Assembly: GCA_018830745.1 (NCBI GenBank)
Contig: JAHJRU010000273.1
Location: 1 to 6,611, forward strand
DNA length: 6,611 nucleotides
From: Chloroflexota bacterium
Lineage (GTDB): Bacteria > Chloroflexota > Dehalococcoidia > Dehalococcoidales > JAHJRU01
Reading direction: 5' to 3'
Below the pieces are notes generated by a model. That model was not told the origin of the DNA. It made no database searches and worked only from the letters and a program-made list of their open reading frames with translations. Positions 1 to 6,180 of this stretch are shown here, one piece after another. The first letter of the stretch is position 1, and each line of letters opens with the position of its first letter. A program made the translations under genes and the position numbers.

Positions 1-44
1 AGTAACCTTAGAAATTTAATGAGTGAACTTGTTTTTGATACCAT
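1..44 (-). CDS. 5' end of an unidentified leftward gene (partial)
   Basis: Reading the minus strand, an ATG at 44-42 opens a frame that stays open to the window edge and encodes MVSKTSSLIKFLRL. It is preceded by a near-perfect Shine-Dalgarno, GGAGGTG at 59-53, with 8 bases between it and the ATG, which is the main support for a real start. Fourteen residues are too few to name a family. The short polar start followed by a mildly hydrophobic stretch fits a cytoplasmic protein or a membrane protein beginning. The gene is divergent from the lgt-like cluster, and an operator-like palindrome lies just upstream, so it may be a regulated gene or its own repressor; that is inference. Confidence 0.6.
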   Translation of the reverse strand, partial: MVSKTSSLIKFLRL

Positions 45-81
45 TAGTGATTCACCTCCATATTGAGTTAGTGTTCACTAA
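44..81. promoter_or_regulatory. Operator-like repeated palindromic motif
   Basis: Bases 68-81 read TTAGTG-TT-CACTAA, two perfectly complementary 6-base arms around a 2-base centre. A related site, TTAGTG-ATT-CAC, lies at 44-55, 24 bp away and overlapping the leftward start codon and ribosome-binding site. On the minus strand a TATATT hexamer (85-80) overlaps the edge of the first palindrome and could be a -10 box, though I see no good -35. A repressor site covering promoter and start of the leftward gene would have this layout. The family of any regulator cannot be told from the sequence. Confidence 0.35.
53..59 (-). promoter_or_regulatory. Strong Shine-Dalgarno for the leftward partial gene
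   Basis: The minus strand reads GGAGGTG from 59 to 53, seven bases complementary to the 3' end of 16S rRNA, eight bases before ATG at 44. It decides the start of the leftward gene and is the strongest ribosome-binding site in the window. Confidence 0.65.
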
Positions 82-162
82 TATATCGGCATTTTATTGA
101 ATTTACTTAAATTATTTATGCACATGCCTCAACTATTTACCCATCTGAAGTAAAATTAGCTT

Positions 163-191
163 TTGGAGACTTTGGAAAAATAAAATATAAT
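163..191 (+). promoter_or_regulatory. Candidate sigma70-type promoter upstream of lgt-like gene
   Basis: A perfect -10 hexamer TATAAT lies at 186-191. Seventeen bases upstream is TTGGAG (163-168), a weak -35 matching only half of TTGACA. Transcription would begin around 198, inside the CGAAA repeat, and place the whole inverted repeat in the 5' leader of the cluster. The surroundings are AT-rich, so a chance match is possible. Confidence 0.3.
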
Positions 192-302
192 CACGAAACC
201 CCGAAAGAGCGAAAACACGAAAAACTAAAGAATGATATTCTTAACTTTATAATTCAATTCGCTTTTTTCCTTTTCGGGCTTTCATCCTTTCGGGCTTTCG
301 TG
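192..302. repeat. Imperfect inverted repeat built of 8-bp CGAAA units
   Basis: The left arm (192-223) divides into four 8-mers: CACGAAAC, CCCGAAAG, AGCGAAAA, CACGAAAA. The right arm (271-302), read on the opposite strand, divides into CACGAAAG, CCCGAAAG, GATGAAAG, CCCGAAAA. The outer 16 bases of the arms (192-207 with 287-302) pair at 15 of 16 positions and the full 32-base arms at about 26 of 32, around a 47-base AT-rich centre. The element can fold as a hairpin in RNA or a cruciform in DNA. It resembles short dispersed intergenic repeats; whether it is dispersed in this genome cannot be seen here. Roles as a bidirectional terminator or leader hairpin are alternatives. Confidence 0.75.
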
Positions 303-335
303 TTTCTTCTTCTCTATGGTTAGTCTTTACTTCAC

Positions 336-365
336 TTGGCTAAAGTGTTACCTCTTTTTTATATA
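336..365 (+). promoter_or_regulatory. Candidate promoter giving a leaderless lgt-like mRNA
   Basis: TTGGCT (336-341) and TATATA (360-365) are separated by 18 bases and sit at about -35 and -11 relative to the A of the ATG at 371. No Shine-Dalgarno precedes this ATG; the upstream bases are pyrimidine-rich and then ATATAAACAG. A start of transcription at or next to the ATG would explain the missing ribosome-binding site. Both hexamers are imperfect, so this is tentative and competes with the promoter at 163-191. Confidence 0.3.
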
Positions 366-370
366 AACAG

Positions 371-1117
371 ATGCATCCAATACTCTTCAAAATAGGCTCA
401 ATTTCTATTTATTCCAGAGAGACAATACTCCTCTCTGCCTTTCTAATAGGAATATTATTGGCAGTAAGAAGGGCATCGGCATTAAAGATACAGGCAAGGT
501 TAGTAGTGCTCTTAGGAATATATATCTTCATCTCAAGCTTTGTTGGTGCAAAGCTCTTCTATCTCTTTTTCAACTTGGATTGGTATCTTGCCCATCCTAT
601 TAAATACTTCTTTTCAAGGTCTGGCTTTACTTTCTATGGTGGTCTCTTCTTGTCTATATTGGTAAGCCTTCTCTGGTTATATAGACGCAATATATCCTTT
701 CTTCTGATGGGAGATATTTTTGCACCTTCCTTAAGCTTAGGAGAAGCAATGGGAAGGATAGGCTGTATCTTGAGTGGTTGCTGTTATGGAAAACCCACAA
801 CTTTACCTTGGGGGGTACATTTTCCTCCCCTAAGCCTTCCTTATCAGCATTTCAGGTCTTCTTTGCTTCATCCTGTTCAAGTTTATTTTAGCCTGAGCTA
901 CTTTTTACTCTTCCTAATTCTTCAAAGAATCAAACCGACTACTCAAGGAAAAACATTCTTTTTATACCTAATCCTTCACTCTGTCTTTCGTTTTATAATA
1001 GAGTTCGGAAGGGCAGACAGCCCCTATCTTCTTTTTAACCTTACTACCTCTCAGGTAATAGCCATATTTATTGGTATGTGTGGAGTAATACTCTTTTCCC
1101 GGAGGACTGAAGAATGA
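371..1117 (+). CDS. lgt: Lgt-family membrane protein (prolipoprotein diacylglyceryl transferase-like), cysteine-variant
   Basis: Canonical Lgt transfers diacylglyceryl from phosphatidylglycerol to the lipobox cysteine of prolipoproteins at the inner membrane. This 248-residue protein has the family N-terminus (MHPILFKIG, Y14), multiple membrane segments (about 17-35, 44-68, 88-103, 168-187, 195-212, 227-243), the HPxQxY motif (H167 to Y172) and the C-terminal R207-FII-E211-FG-R214 pattern matching the E. coli R239/E243/R246 region. The Lgt signature is altered: 128-141 read GRIGCILSGCCYGK, so the usual Asn and Glu of GRxGNFxNxE are cysteines, and Y89 replaces the HGG histidine (E. coli H103). 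It is slightly short for the family. ATG 371 is the only in-frame start after the TAA at 341 and has no Shine-Dalgarno. The stop overlaps the next gene's ATG (ATGA). It clearly belongs to the Lgt superfamily; whether it has true Lgt activity is uncertain. Confidence 0.85.
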   Translation: MHPILFKIGSISIYSRETILLSAFLIGILLAVRRASALKIQARLVVLLGIYIFISSFVGAKLFYLFFNLDWYLAHPIKYFFSRSGFTFYGGLFLSILVSLLWLYRRNISFLLMGDIFAPSLSLGEAMGRIGCILSGCCYGKPTTLPWGVHFPPLSLPYQHFRSSLLHPVQVYFSLSYFLLFLILQRIKPTTQGKTFFLYLILHSVFRFIIEFGRADSPYLLFNLTTSQVIAIFIGMCGVILFSRRTEE

Positions 1118-2259
1118 TTAAATGGGTTTTCTTCTTGGCTCTGCTTATCCCCTTTCTTGGGGACTGTGAAAGATACTCCCTGCTCTTTCCTTCTAAATTA
1201 GGTATGGAGGAGGGTTCGCAAGATTTGATAACAGCCCATAGCCTCGGAAATAGAGGCTTTGATAGTATATCAATCTTAAAAGAACAAGGGTTTCTTAGGA
1301 TAGGAAAGGGTCTTCTTTTGGATATTCCTATGGCTATCTGGATAACAACCCTTCAACACGAATACTTTGGACATGGGGGAAGGGGCAGAGAGCTCGGTGT
1401 TACGGCAAGCTATCGCATATATTCTCCTTGGGAATGCTGGCCTTTTGGAAACAAGAGGGCTTATACTAATTATGAGAAAGGCTATCCAGAGGAGATTGAG
1501 CAGAGGTTGTTTTTGACTGTGGGAGGAATAGAGTCCAATAATGTATTGGCACACATATTAGCCAATAGAATCTATAGAGGGGATGCTCATTATGGAGAAT
1601 ACTTGCTCTTCTGTATCAATAAACTCCATATAAATAGTTATATCTACTGCACCCCTGACCCTAACTCTTGTCCTGAAGGTTTTAAGAAGGAGACAGAAGC
1701 AGGGGGAGATATTGCCAATTATCTTATCGAGAGGGAGGTTTCCAAAACCGGAAACTACCCTGAAATACCCAACCAGTCTATAATAGAGGGTTATGCCAAA
1801 TTGAGGAGGCAATCCCTTTGGAATATATTAGACCCCTTCCTTGCCTTAAGTATCAAAGTAATAGGAAAATATTGGCTTTTTGGAGAAGAGATAAGTCCAA
1901 TCTCTCTTAAGTTTATCCCATCAACAAGGTTTAACCTTACACCCATTGGTTCTGAGGCGTATCTTGACCTATATACACGAAAATGCCAGGTTTATTTAAG
2001 GTATGGAGAAGATAATTTCTATGGAGGAGGTATAGGAATAGATGAGATGCCAATCAAAGATGGTCTTTTGATGGAAGGCAATATAGACTGGTGGCATCAA
2101 CCGAGAGATGGCTACAATTTAGAGATTGGTTTTACCAAAGATATTGCAGATTGGATTGGTTTTTCTGCAAAAACAGGTTTCAAAGAGAAGGGTTATCTGA
2201 TGGGTAAAAGGTTTGACCAGGGAGGCTATGGAGCTATAGGGATAGACCTAATCTTCTAA
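1114..2259 (+). CDS. Exported protein with HExxGH zinc-like motif and barrel-like C-terminus, function unknown
   Basis: I do not recognise the family. The 381-residue product starts with a signal-like segment (residues 1-17, MIKWVFFLALLIPFLGD, then C18), so it is probably exported. At 82-87 it carries HEYFGH in the context TTLQHEYFGHGGRGREL. This HExxGH form is the zinc motif type of dipeptidyl peptidase III (M49, HELLGH), and HExxxH also occurs in DUF1704/MATCAP-type peptidases; the rest does not look like M49. A conserved-looking GGIESNN at 138-143 could supply a third ligand (E140). From about residue 240 alternating polar/aromatic stretches, rich in Gly, Tyr and Trp and ending in a terminal Phe (GAIGIDLIF), suggest outer-membrane beta strands. 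Six cysteines are present. Start ATG 1114 has GGAGG at 1101-1105 with 8 bases of spacing, inside the end of the lgt-like gene; the 4-bp overlap implies translational coupling. Enzyme activity is inference. Confidence 0.75.
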   Translation: MIKWVFFLALLIPFLGDCERYSLLFPSKLGMEEGSQDLITAHSLGNRGFDSISILKEQGFLRIGKGLLLDIPMAIWITTLQHEYFGHGGRGRELGVTASYRIYSPWECWPFGNKRAYTNYEKGYPEEIEQRLFLTVGGIESNNVLAHILANRIYRGDAHYGEYLLFCINKLHINSYIYCTPDPNSCPEGFKKETEAGGDIANYLIEREVSKTGNYPEIPNQSIIEGYAKLRRQSLWNILDPFLALSIKVIGKYWLFGEEISPISLKFIPSTRFNLTPIGSEAYLDLYTRKCQVYLRYGEDNFYGGGIGIDEMPIKDGLLMEGNIDWWHQPRDGYNLEIGFTKDIADWIGFSAKTGFKEKGYLMGKRFDQGGYGAIGIDLIF

Positions 2260-2262
2260 AAA

Positions 2263-5200
2263 ATGAACAGGCTTTTTCTATTGATAGTATTCTTTGTTTC
2301 TTCTGCCTTTGCCTTTAGGCCAACAGAAGAAGGAGAGAAAAGAGAAACTAAAATAAGGGCTATAGAACCCTCAAAAGAGATGCTTTCTCTCTGGAGAGGA
2401 TTTAACAAAAGTAATAAATGGAAGGTTCAGTTTAACCCAGCTACTGGTATTCCAAAAAGAATCTGGGGGTTTCATACGAAAGCAAGCAAAGAAGCACCTT
2501 TGGAGATTGGAAAGAAGTTCCTCTCTGAAAATCAACAACTACTTCAGATAGAGACCAAGAATATCAAGTTATTCAATGTAGAAAGACGCCAAAGGTTTAA
2601 CCATCTTACCTATCAGCAGGTCTATCAAGGCCTGACTGTAGAAGGAGCAAATCTCATCTTATCTTTAACCAATGACGGTAGAATAGTCTCAGTTGCTTCC
2701 AACTACTATCCAGAGATTGAGACAAAGATTGCACCTATTATCGCAGAAAGCAGGGCTATTGAGATAGCCAAAGATGACCTTATCTTAAAATCGGATGTCA
2801 AGGAAAGGGTTGAGTTGGTTATTCTTCCAAAGAATAGAGGAATACTGTGTTGGAAAGTAAGATTCTTCTGCCAGGACCCATTAGGAGATTGGGTTTACTA
2901 TATAACAGCAGATAAAGGAAAAATTATTGAAAGATACAACAATCTGAGGTTTCAAACATCAGGAAGGGTGATGGGTATGATCTTTCCTTCTGTTGGAGCA
3001 GACCTTTTATCTCTCCTTCCTTTTAGTCATCAGAGGGTGAATGTTGGCACAGGAAATACAATTACAGACGATGAAGGTTATTACAAGATTGAAGGGACTG
3101 GTTCTATTTCATCTGAATTAAAGGGTTGTTATGTTGATGTTGATAACGAGGATAGCCTTGATGCCTTATATGGTGAGTGGAAAGAGTTTAACCATAACCT
3201 CTCTTCTCCTCATCCTTATCCTAATGACTATATAGGCAGCTGGACAATCACCTCACCAGGGGCAAAAAGGATGAAAGTGCATTTTACAAAGCTTGAGCTT
3301 GAGCAGAATTTTGACTATCTCTATCTCTATGATGGTTCTGGAACCCTAATAGAAAGATATACAGGTGTAAAAACTGATTTCTGGAGTAAAGAGATAAGAG
3401 GGGATGTAGTCAAAATTTGCCTTCAGACTGACGAAAGTGGCGTCCGCTGGGGTTTTGATATAGATAGATTAAGCTCTCTTTCTGACACAGATACCACATC
3501 CTGGACATGGAGTTATTCTCCTTATGATACCCACATAGATGAAGTAAATGTCTTCTATCATCTCAATCTTACCAATAACTACTACAAGAATACCCATAAT
3601 TATAGTTTGGCGTCTCAAATAAAGGCTATTGTCCATTATGGGACAGAGTATGATAATGCTTTCTATTGGCCTGATGAGAATGTTATCTGCTTTGGAGATG
3701 GGGATATATGTGAAGACTTTGCCCAATCCCGAGATGTAATCTGTCATGAGTATACCCACGCAGTAACAAGTCATATTTATAATCTGCTACCCTATGGTCA
3801 GGCTGGGGCAATGGATGAGGCTCTGGCTGATTATTTTACTGCGGCAATATGCAATGACCCTAATATAGGCGAATGGGTAATGCCTAAAGAAGACCAGAGG
3901 AATTTGGTTAATACCTTTAAGTATCCAGAGGATTGGCAGGGTGAGGTCCACGCTGATGGCAGAATCTATGCAGGTGCCCTTTGGGAACTCCGCCAGAGCT
4001 TGGCCAATGAGGCAGATAGACTAATATTTGAATCTCTATTCTTTCAACCTCAAAGCTTCAGAGAAGGGCTTTTGGCCATCCTTTTGGCAGACGATGATGA
4101 TGGAGACCTTTCTAATGGAACCCCTCACCATACAGAGATTGAGACTGCCTTTGGTCACCATGGGATTTCTTTGGCAGAATCCTCTGATACCTATGAGCCA
4201 AACGATTTCTTCTCACAAGCCTATGAACTTACCTCTAAAAATCTCTATGAATCTTATATCTTTGCCCCAGGCGATATGGATTACTATAAACTCTGGGCAG
4301 ATACTGGAACTATATCTATCTCTTTAACAAGCATCCCTTTAACCAGCGATTATGACCTATATCTTTACAATAGTTCTTTTGGTCTTATAGACAAGTCTAT
4401 CAATGCAGGCTCAGAAGACGAGATTATATGCTATGATCTTGGCACAAGCTCAGGTCTTTACTATATTCTGGTGACTGGTTGGAAGAAGTATTATAGCCCT
4501 TCAAACTCATATCTGTTGCAAGCCATCTTCTCTTATGGCAAGAAAGATAACACTCCTCCTTTTGGTTCGGTAACCACACCAATAGATAGAGGAGATTATG
4601 GGGGTCAAGCAATCACATTTTTCTGGACAGAAGGGGGTCTAAACGACCCAGAGAGTGGAATAGCAGGATATTGGCTGGATGTAGGAACAACACCCGGGGG
4701 AAGTAATCGGTTTAGTGGAGATGTAGGAGATGTTCTGAGTAAGACCATTTTTGACTGTGGAAATGGCAAGACATATTATGCCAGAGTGAGGGCAAGGAAT
4801 GGGGCAGGGTTGTACGGAAGCTGGTCAGCAGTTAGTGATGGAATAACCATAGATGCAACCTCTCCTTTCGGAGTTCCCTCCATTCCTATTGATTCAGAAG
4901 ACTATTCTACCTCTACTACCATATCTTTCAACTGGACAAAAGGAGGTCTAAACGACCCAGAGAGTGGAATAGCAGGATATTGGCTGGATGTAGGAACAAC
5001 ACCCGGGGGAATTAATCGGTTTAGTGGAGATGTAGGAGATGTTCTGAGTAAGGCCATTTTTGAGTGTGAAGATGGCAAGACATATTATGCCAGAGTGAGG
5101 GCAAGGAATGGGGCAGGGTTGTACGGAAGCTGGTCAGCAGTTAGTGATGGCAAACCAGTAAATATTCCCATACCTGCTCTGGCTACTATTACTCCTAATA

Positions 5201-6165
5201 TAGGATTAAATGCAGGTTTGATAAGGATTGCCTTAAAAGGTGCAAATTTTGTGTCAAGGGCTGAGGTTAGGCTGAGAAAGGTTGGCCAACTAGATTTACA
5301 AGCTACAGACTTAACTATAGAGGACCCTTACTCCATCACCTGCAATCTCAATCTGGAAAAAGCCCAACCTGGTAGATGGGATGTGATTGTAAGCAATACA
5401 GAGGCAAAAAGCTTTATCTTGAGTAATGGGTTCAAAATCCTGGCAGACCCTGCAAAAAAGACAGAGGTAGCATCTGTTGATGGAAAGACAAAGATAGAGC
5501 TCGCTTCTTTTGCCATAGGAGAAGCTTATTACATCACTTTTGACCCAGATCCAAGTAGTCCCGAGATAGATATAGCTAACTCAAAGACTGACCCAACTTA
5601 TAAGCAGATACCAGGCTCTATTATCAAAATCTGTGGCTTAAACGAGAATGACACGCTTCTTACCAATAACTTCACCGCACCTTCTACCATTACTATCTCC
5701 TATTCTGACTCTAATTATGACGGAATGGTTGATGGAGTCTCTATAAAAGAGTCTGATGTGGCCATATACAAACTTTCCAAAACAGGCCAAGAGGCTTATT
5801 GGCAGAAGATTTCTTCTAAGGTAAATCTTTCCTTAAAACAGGTCTCAGCTTCTATTTCGTCCTTTTCGGTATATACGCTCATGGGTCCATCAACCCCCAA
5901 CTCTGGCAAGAATATTCGGGCAGTACCAAATCCACTTAGGCAAGGAGGAGAGATTGTATTTGAAGATATTCCAGATGAGAAGGTGGTGATTAAGGTATAT
6001 AACATAATCGGTGAGTTGATAGCAGAGAAGGAAATAACTGGAGGAAATTGGCGTTGGAATATTAGGAATAAGAGTGGAAATATTGTAGCGAGTGGTGTCT
6101 ATCTCTGGGTAGCAACTAATGAGAAAGGAGAAAGGGTTGGTGGCAAAATCGGAATTATAAAATAA
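2263..6165 (+). CDS. Secreted multidomain thermolysin-like zinc metalloprotease (M4/M36 type) with C-terminal sorting-like domain
   Basis: This 1300-residue protein is an exported gluzincin endopeptidase. In order: signal peptide 1-17 (cleavage near AFA-F); FTP/PepSY-like propeptide about 55-225; start of the mature region about 230-290; a CUB-like insert about 305-405 (with FDYLYLYDGSG); catalytic core about 410-635. HEYTH at 495-499 gives two zinc histidines and the catalytic Glu; E519 in GAMDEALADYF lies 24 residues after H495, the same spacing as H142 to E166 in thermolysin. H563 in VHADGRIYAGALWEL is a candidate for the thermolysin H231 role. DDDDGDLSNGTPHH (610-623) closes the domain. 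Then a PPC-like domain (about 640-760), two near-identical Fn3-like repeats (762-864, 865-967), an IPT/TIG-like domain (about 970-1060), a beta-rich domain ending near 1208, and a FlgD-Ig/type IX-like domain (1214-1300, VPNPLRQGGEIVF to GGKIGIIK). The start lies 3 bases after the previous stop, without a Shine-Dalgarno, so translation is probably coupled. Substrate unknown. Confidence 0.9.
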   Translation: MNRLFLLIVFFVSSAFAFRPTEEGEKRETKIRAIEPSKEMLSLWRGFNKSNKWKVQFNPATGIPKRIWGFHTKASKEAPLEIGKKFLSENQQLLQIETKNIKLFNVERRQRFNHLTYQQVYQGLTVEGANLILSLTNDGRIVSVASNYYPEIETKIAPIIAESRAIEIAKDDLILKSDVKERVELVILPKNRGILCWKVRFFCQDPLGDWVYYITADKGKIIERYNNLRFQTSGRVMGMIFPSVGADLLSLLPFSHQRVNVGTGNTITDDEGYYKIEGTGSISSELKGCYVDVDNEDSLDALYGEWKEFNHNLSSPHPYPNDYIGSWTITSPGAKRMKVHFTKLELEQNFDYLYLYDGSGTLIERYTGVKTDFWSKEIRGDVVKICLQTDESGVRWGFDIDRLSSLSDTDTTSWTWSYSPYDTHIDEVNVFYHLNLTNNYYKNTHNYSLASQIKAIVHYGTEYDNAFYWPDENVICFGDGDICEDFAQSRDVICHEYTHAVTSHIYNLLPYGQAGAMDEALADYFTAAICNDPNIGEWVMPKEDQRNLVNTFKYPEDWQGEVHADGRIYAGALWELRQSLANEADRLIFESLFFQPQSFREGLLAILLADDDDGDLSNGTPHHTEIETAFGHHGISLAESSDTYEPNDFFSQAYELTSKNLYESYIFAPGDMDYYKLWADTGTISISLTSIPLTSDYDLYLYNSSFGLIDKSINAGSEDEIICYDLGTSSGLYYILVTGWKKYYSPSNSYLLQAIFSYGKKDNTPPFGSVTTPIDRGDYGGQAITFFWTEGGLNDPESGIAGYWLDVGTTPGGSNRFSGDVGDVLSKTIFDCGNGKTYYARVRARNGAGLYGSWSAVSDGITIDATSPFGVPSIPIDSEDYSTSTTISFNWTKGGLNDPESGIAGYWLDVGTTPGGINRFSGDVGDVLSKAIFECEDGKTYYARVRARNGAGLYGSWSAVSDGKPVNIPIPALATITPNIGLNAGLIRIALKGANFVSRAEVRLRKVGQLDLQATDLTIEDPYSITCNLNLEKAQPGRWDVIVSNTEAKSFILSNGFKILADPAKKTEVASVDGKTKIELASFAIGEAYYITFDPDPSSPEIDIANSKTDPTYKQIPGSIIKICGLNENDTLLTNNFTAPSTITISYSDSNYDGMVDGVSIKESDVAIYKLSKTGQEAYWQKISSKVNLSLKQVSASISSFSVYTLMGPSTPNSGKNIRAVPNPLRQGGEIVFEDIPDEKVVIKVYNIIGELIAEKEITGGNWRWNIRNKSGNIVASGVYLWVATNEKGERVGGKIGIIK
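4636..4841 (+). repeat. Direct repeat copy 1 within the protease gene
   Basis: This 206-bp segment encodes residues 792-860 of the protease and recurs 309 bp (103 codons) downstream at 4945-5150 with only 5 base differences by eye. It covers the C-terminal two thirds of an Fn3-like module, from GLNDPESGIAGYW to SWSAVSDG. The N-terminal third of the module is clearly diverged between the copies. Confidence 0.9.
4945..5150 (+). repeat. Direct repeat copy 2 within the protease gene
   Basis: Second copy of the 206-bp repeat, encoding residues 895-963 of the protease. The five differences from copy 1 change Ser to Ile (917 vs 814), Thr to Ala (931 vs 828), Asp to Glu (934 vs 831), Gly to Glu and Asn to Asp (936-937 vs 833-834), so all five substitutions alter the protein. 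Frame is kept because the period is exactly 103 codons. Confidence 0.9.
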
Positions 6166-6180
6166 AGTAAAGACAGTCTA

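Larger units (their letters stand above)
45..370. other. Divergent intergenic region, 326 bp, no gene seen
   Basis: AT-rich spacer between the leftward partial gene and the rightward lgt-like cluster. It holds, in order, the operator-like palindrome (44-81), a featureless AT-rich stretch (about 82-160), a rightward TATAAT box (186-191), the CGAAA-rich inverted repeat (192-302), and a pyrimidine-rich leader up to the lgt-like ATG. I found no tRNA, no convincing small ORF with a ribosome-binding site, and no recognised riboswitch. Confidence 0.6.

Noticed and set aside
192..302. CRISPR array
   Set aside because: The units are only 8 bp, contiguous and inverted between arms, with no spacers of regular length and no cas genes.
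1114..1170. Lipobox making the HExxGH protein an Lgt substrate
   Set aside because: C18 follows LGD; Asp at -1 does not fit the usual Gly/Ala/Ser requirement, so I do not call a lipoprotein, although the position of the cysteine is suggestive.
1276..1812. Minus-strand open frames opposite the HExxGH gene
   Set aside because: They lie wholly inside a convincing sense gene, lack ribosome-binding sites and have no recognisable protein features; they are shadow frames.
4028..4327. Plus-strand alternative-frame ORF inside the protease gene
   Set aside because: It overlaps the end of the catalytic domain and the PPC-like domain in another frame, and its composition looks like an off-frame translation.
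5707..5760. Dockerin or EF-hand calcium site at DSNYDGMVDG
   Set aside because: A single DxNxDGxxD-like stretch occurs, but without a paired second segment or the dockerin spacing; it fits better as a loop in a beta-rich domain.
6163..6168. Programmed read-through fusing the protease to the PorV-like frame
   Set aside because: The frames are in phase, but the protease ends in a normal GGKIGIIK terminus and TAA is a poorly read-through stop; a lost 5' end is simpler.
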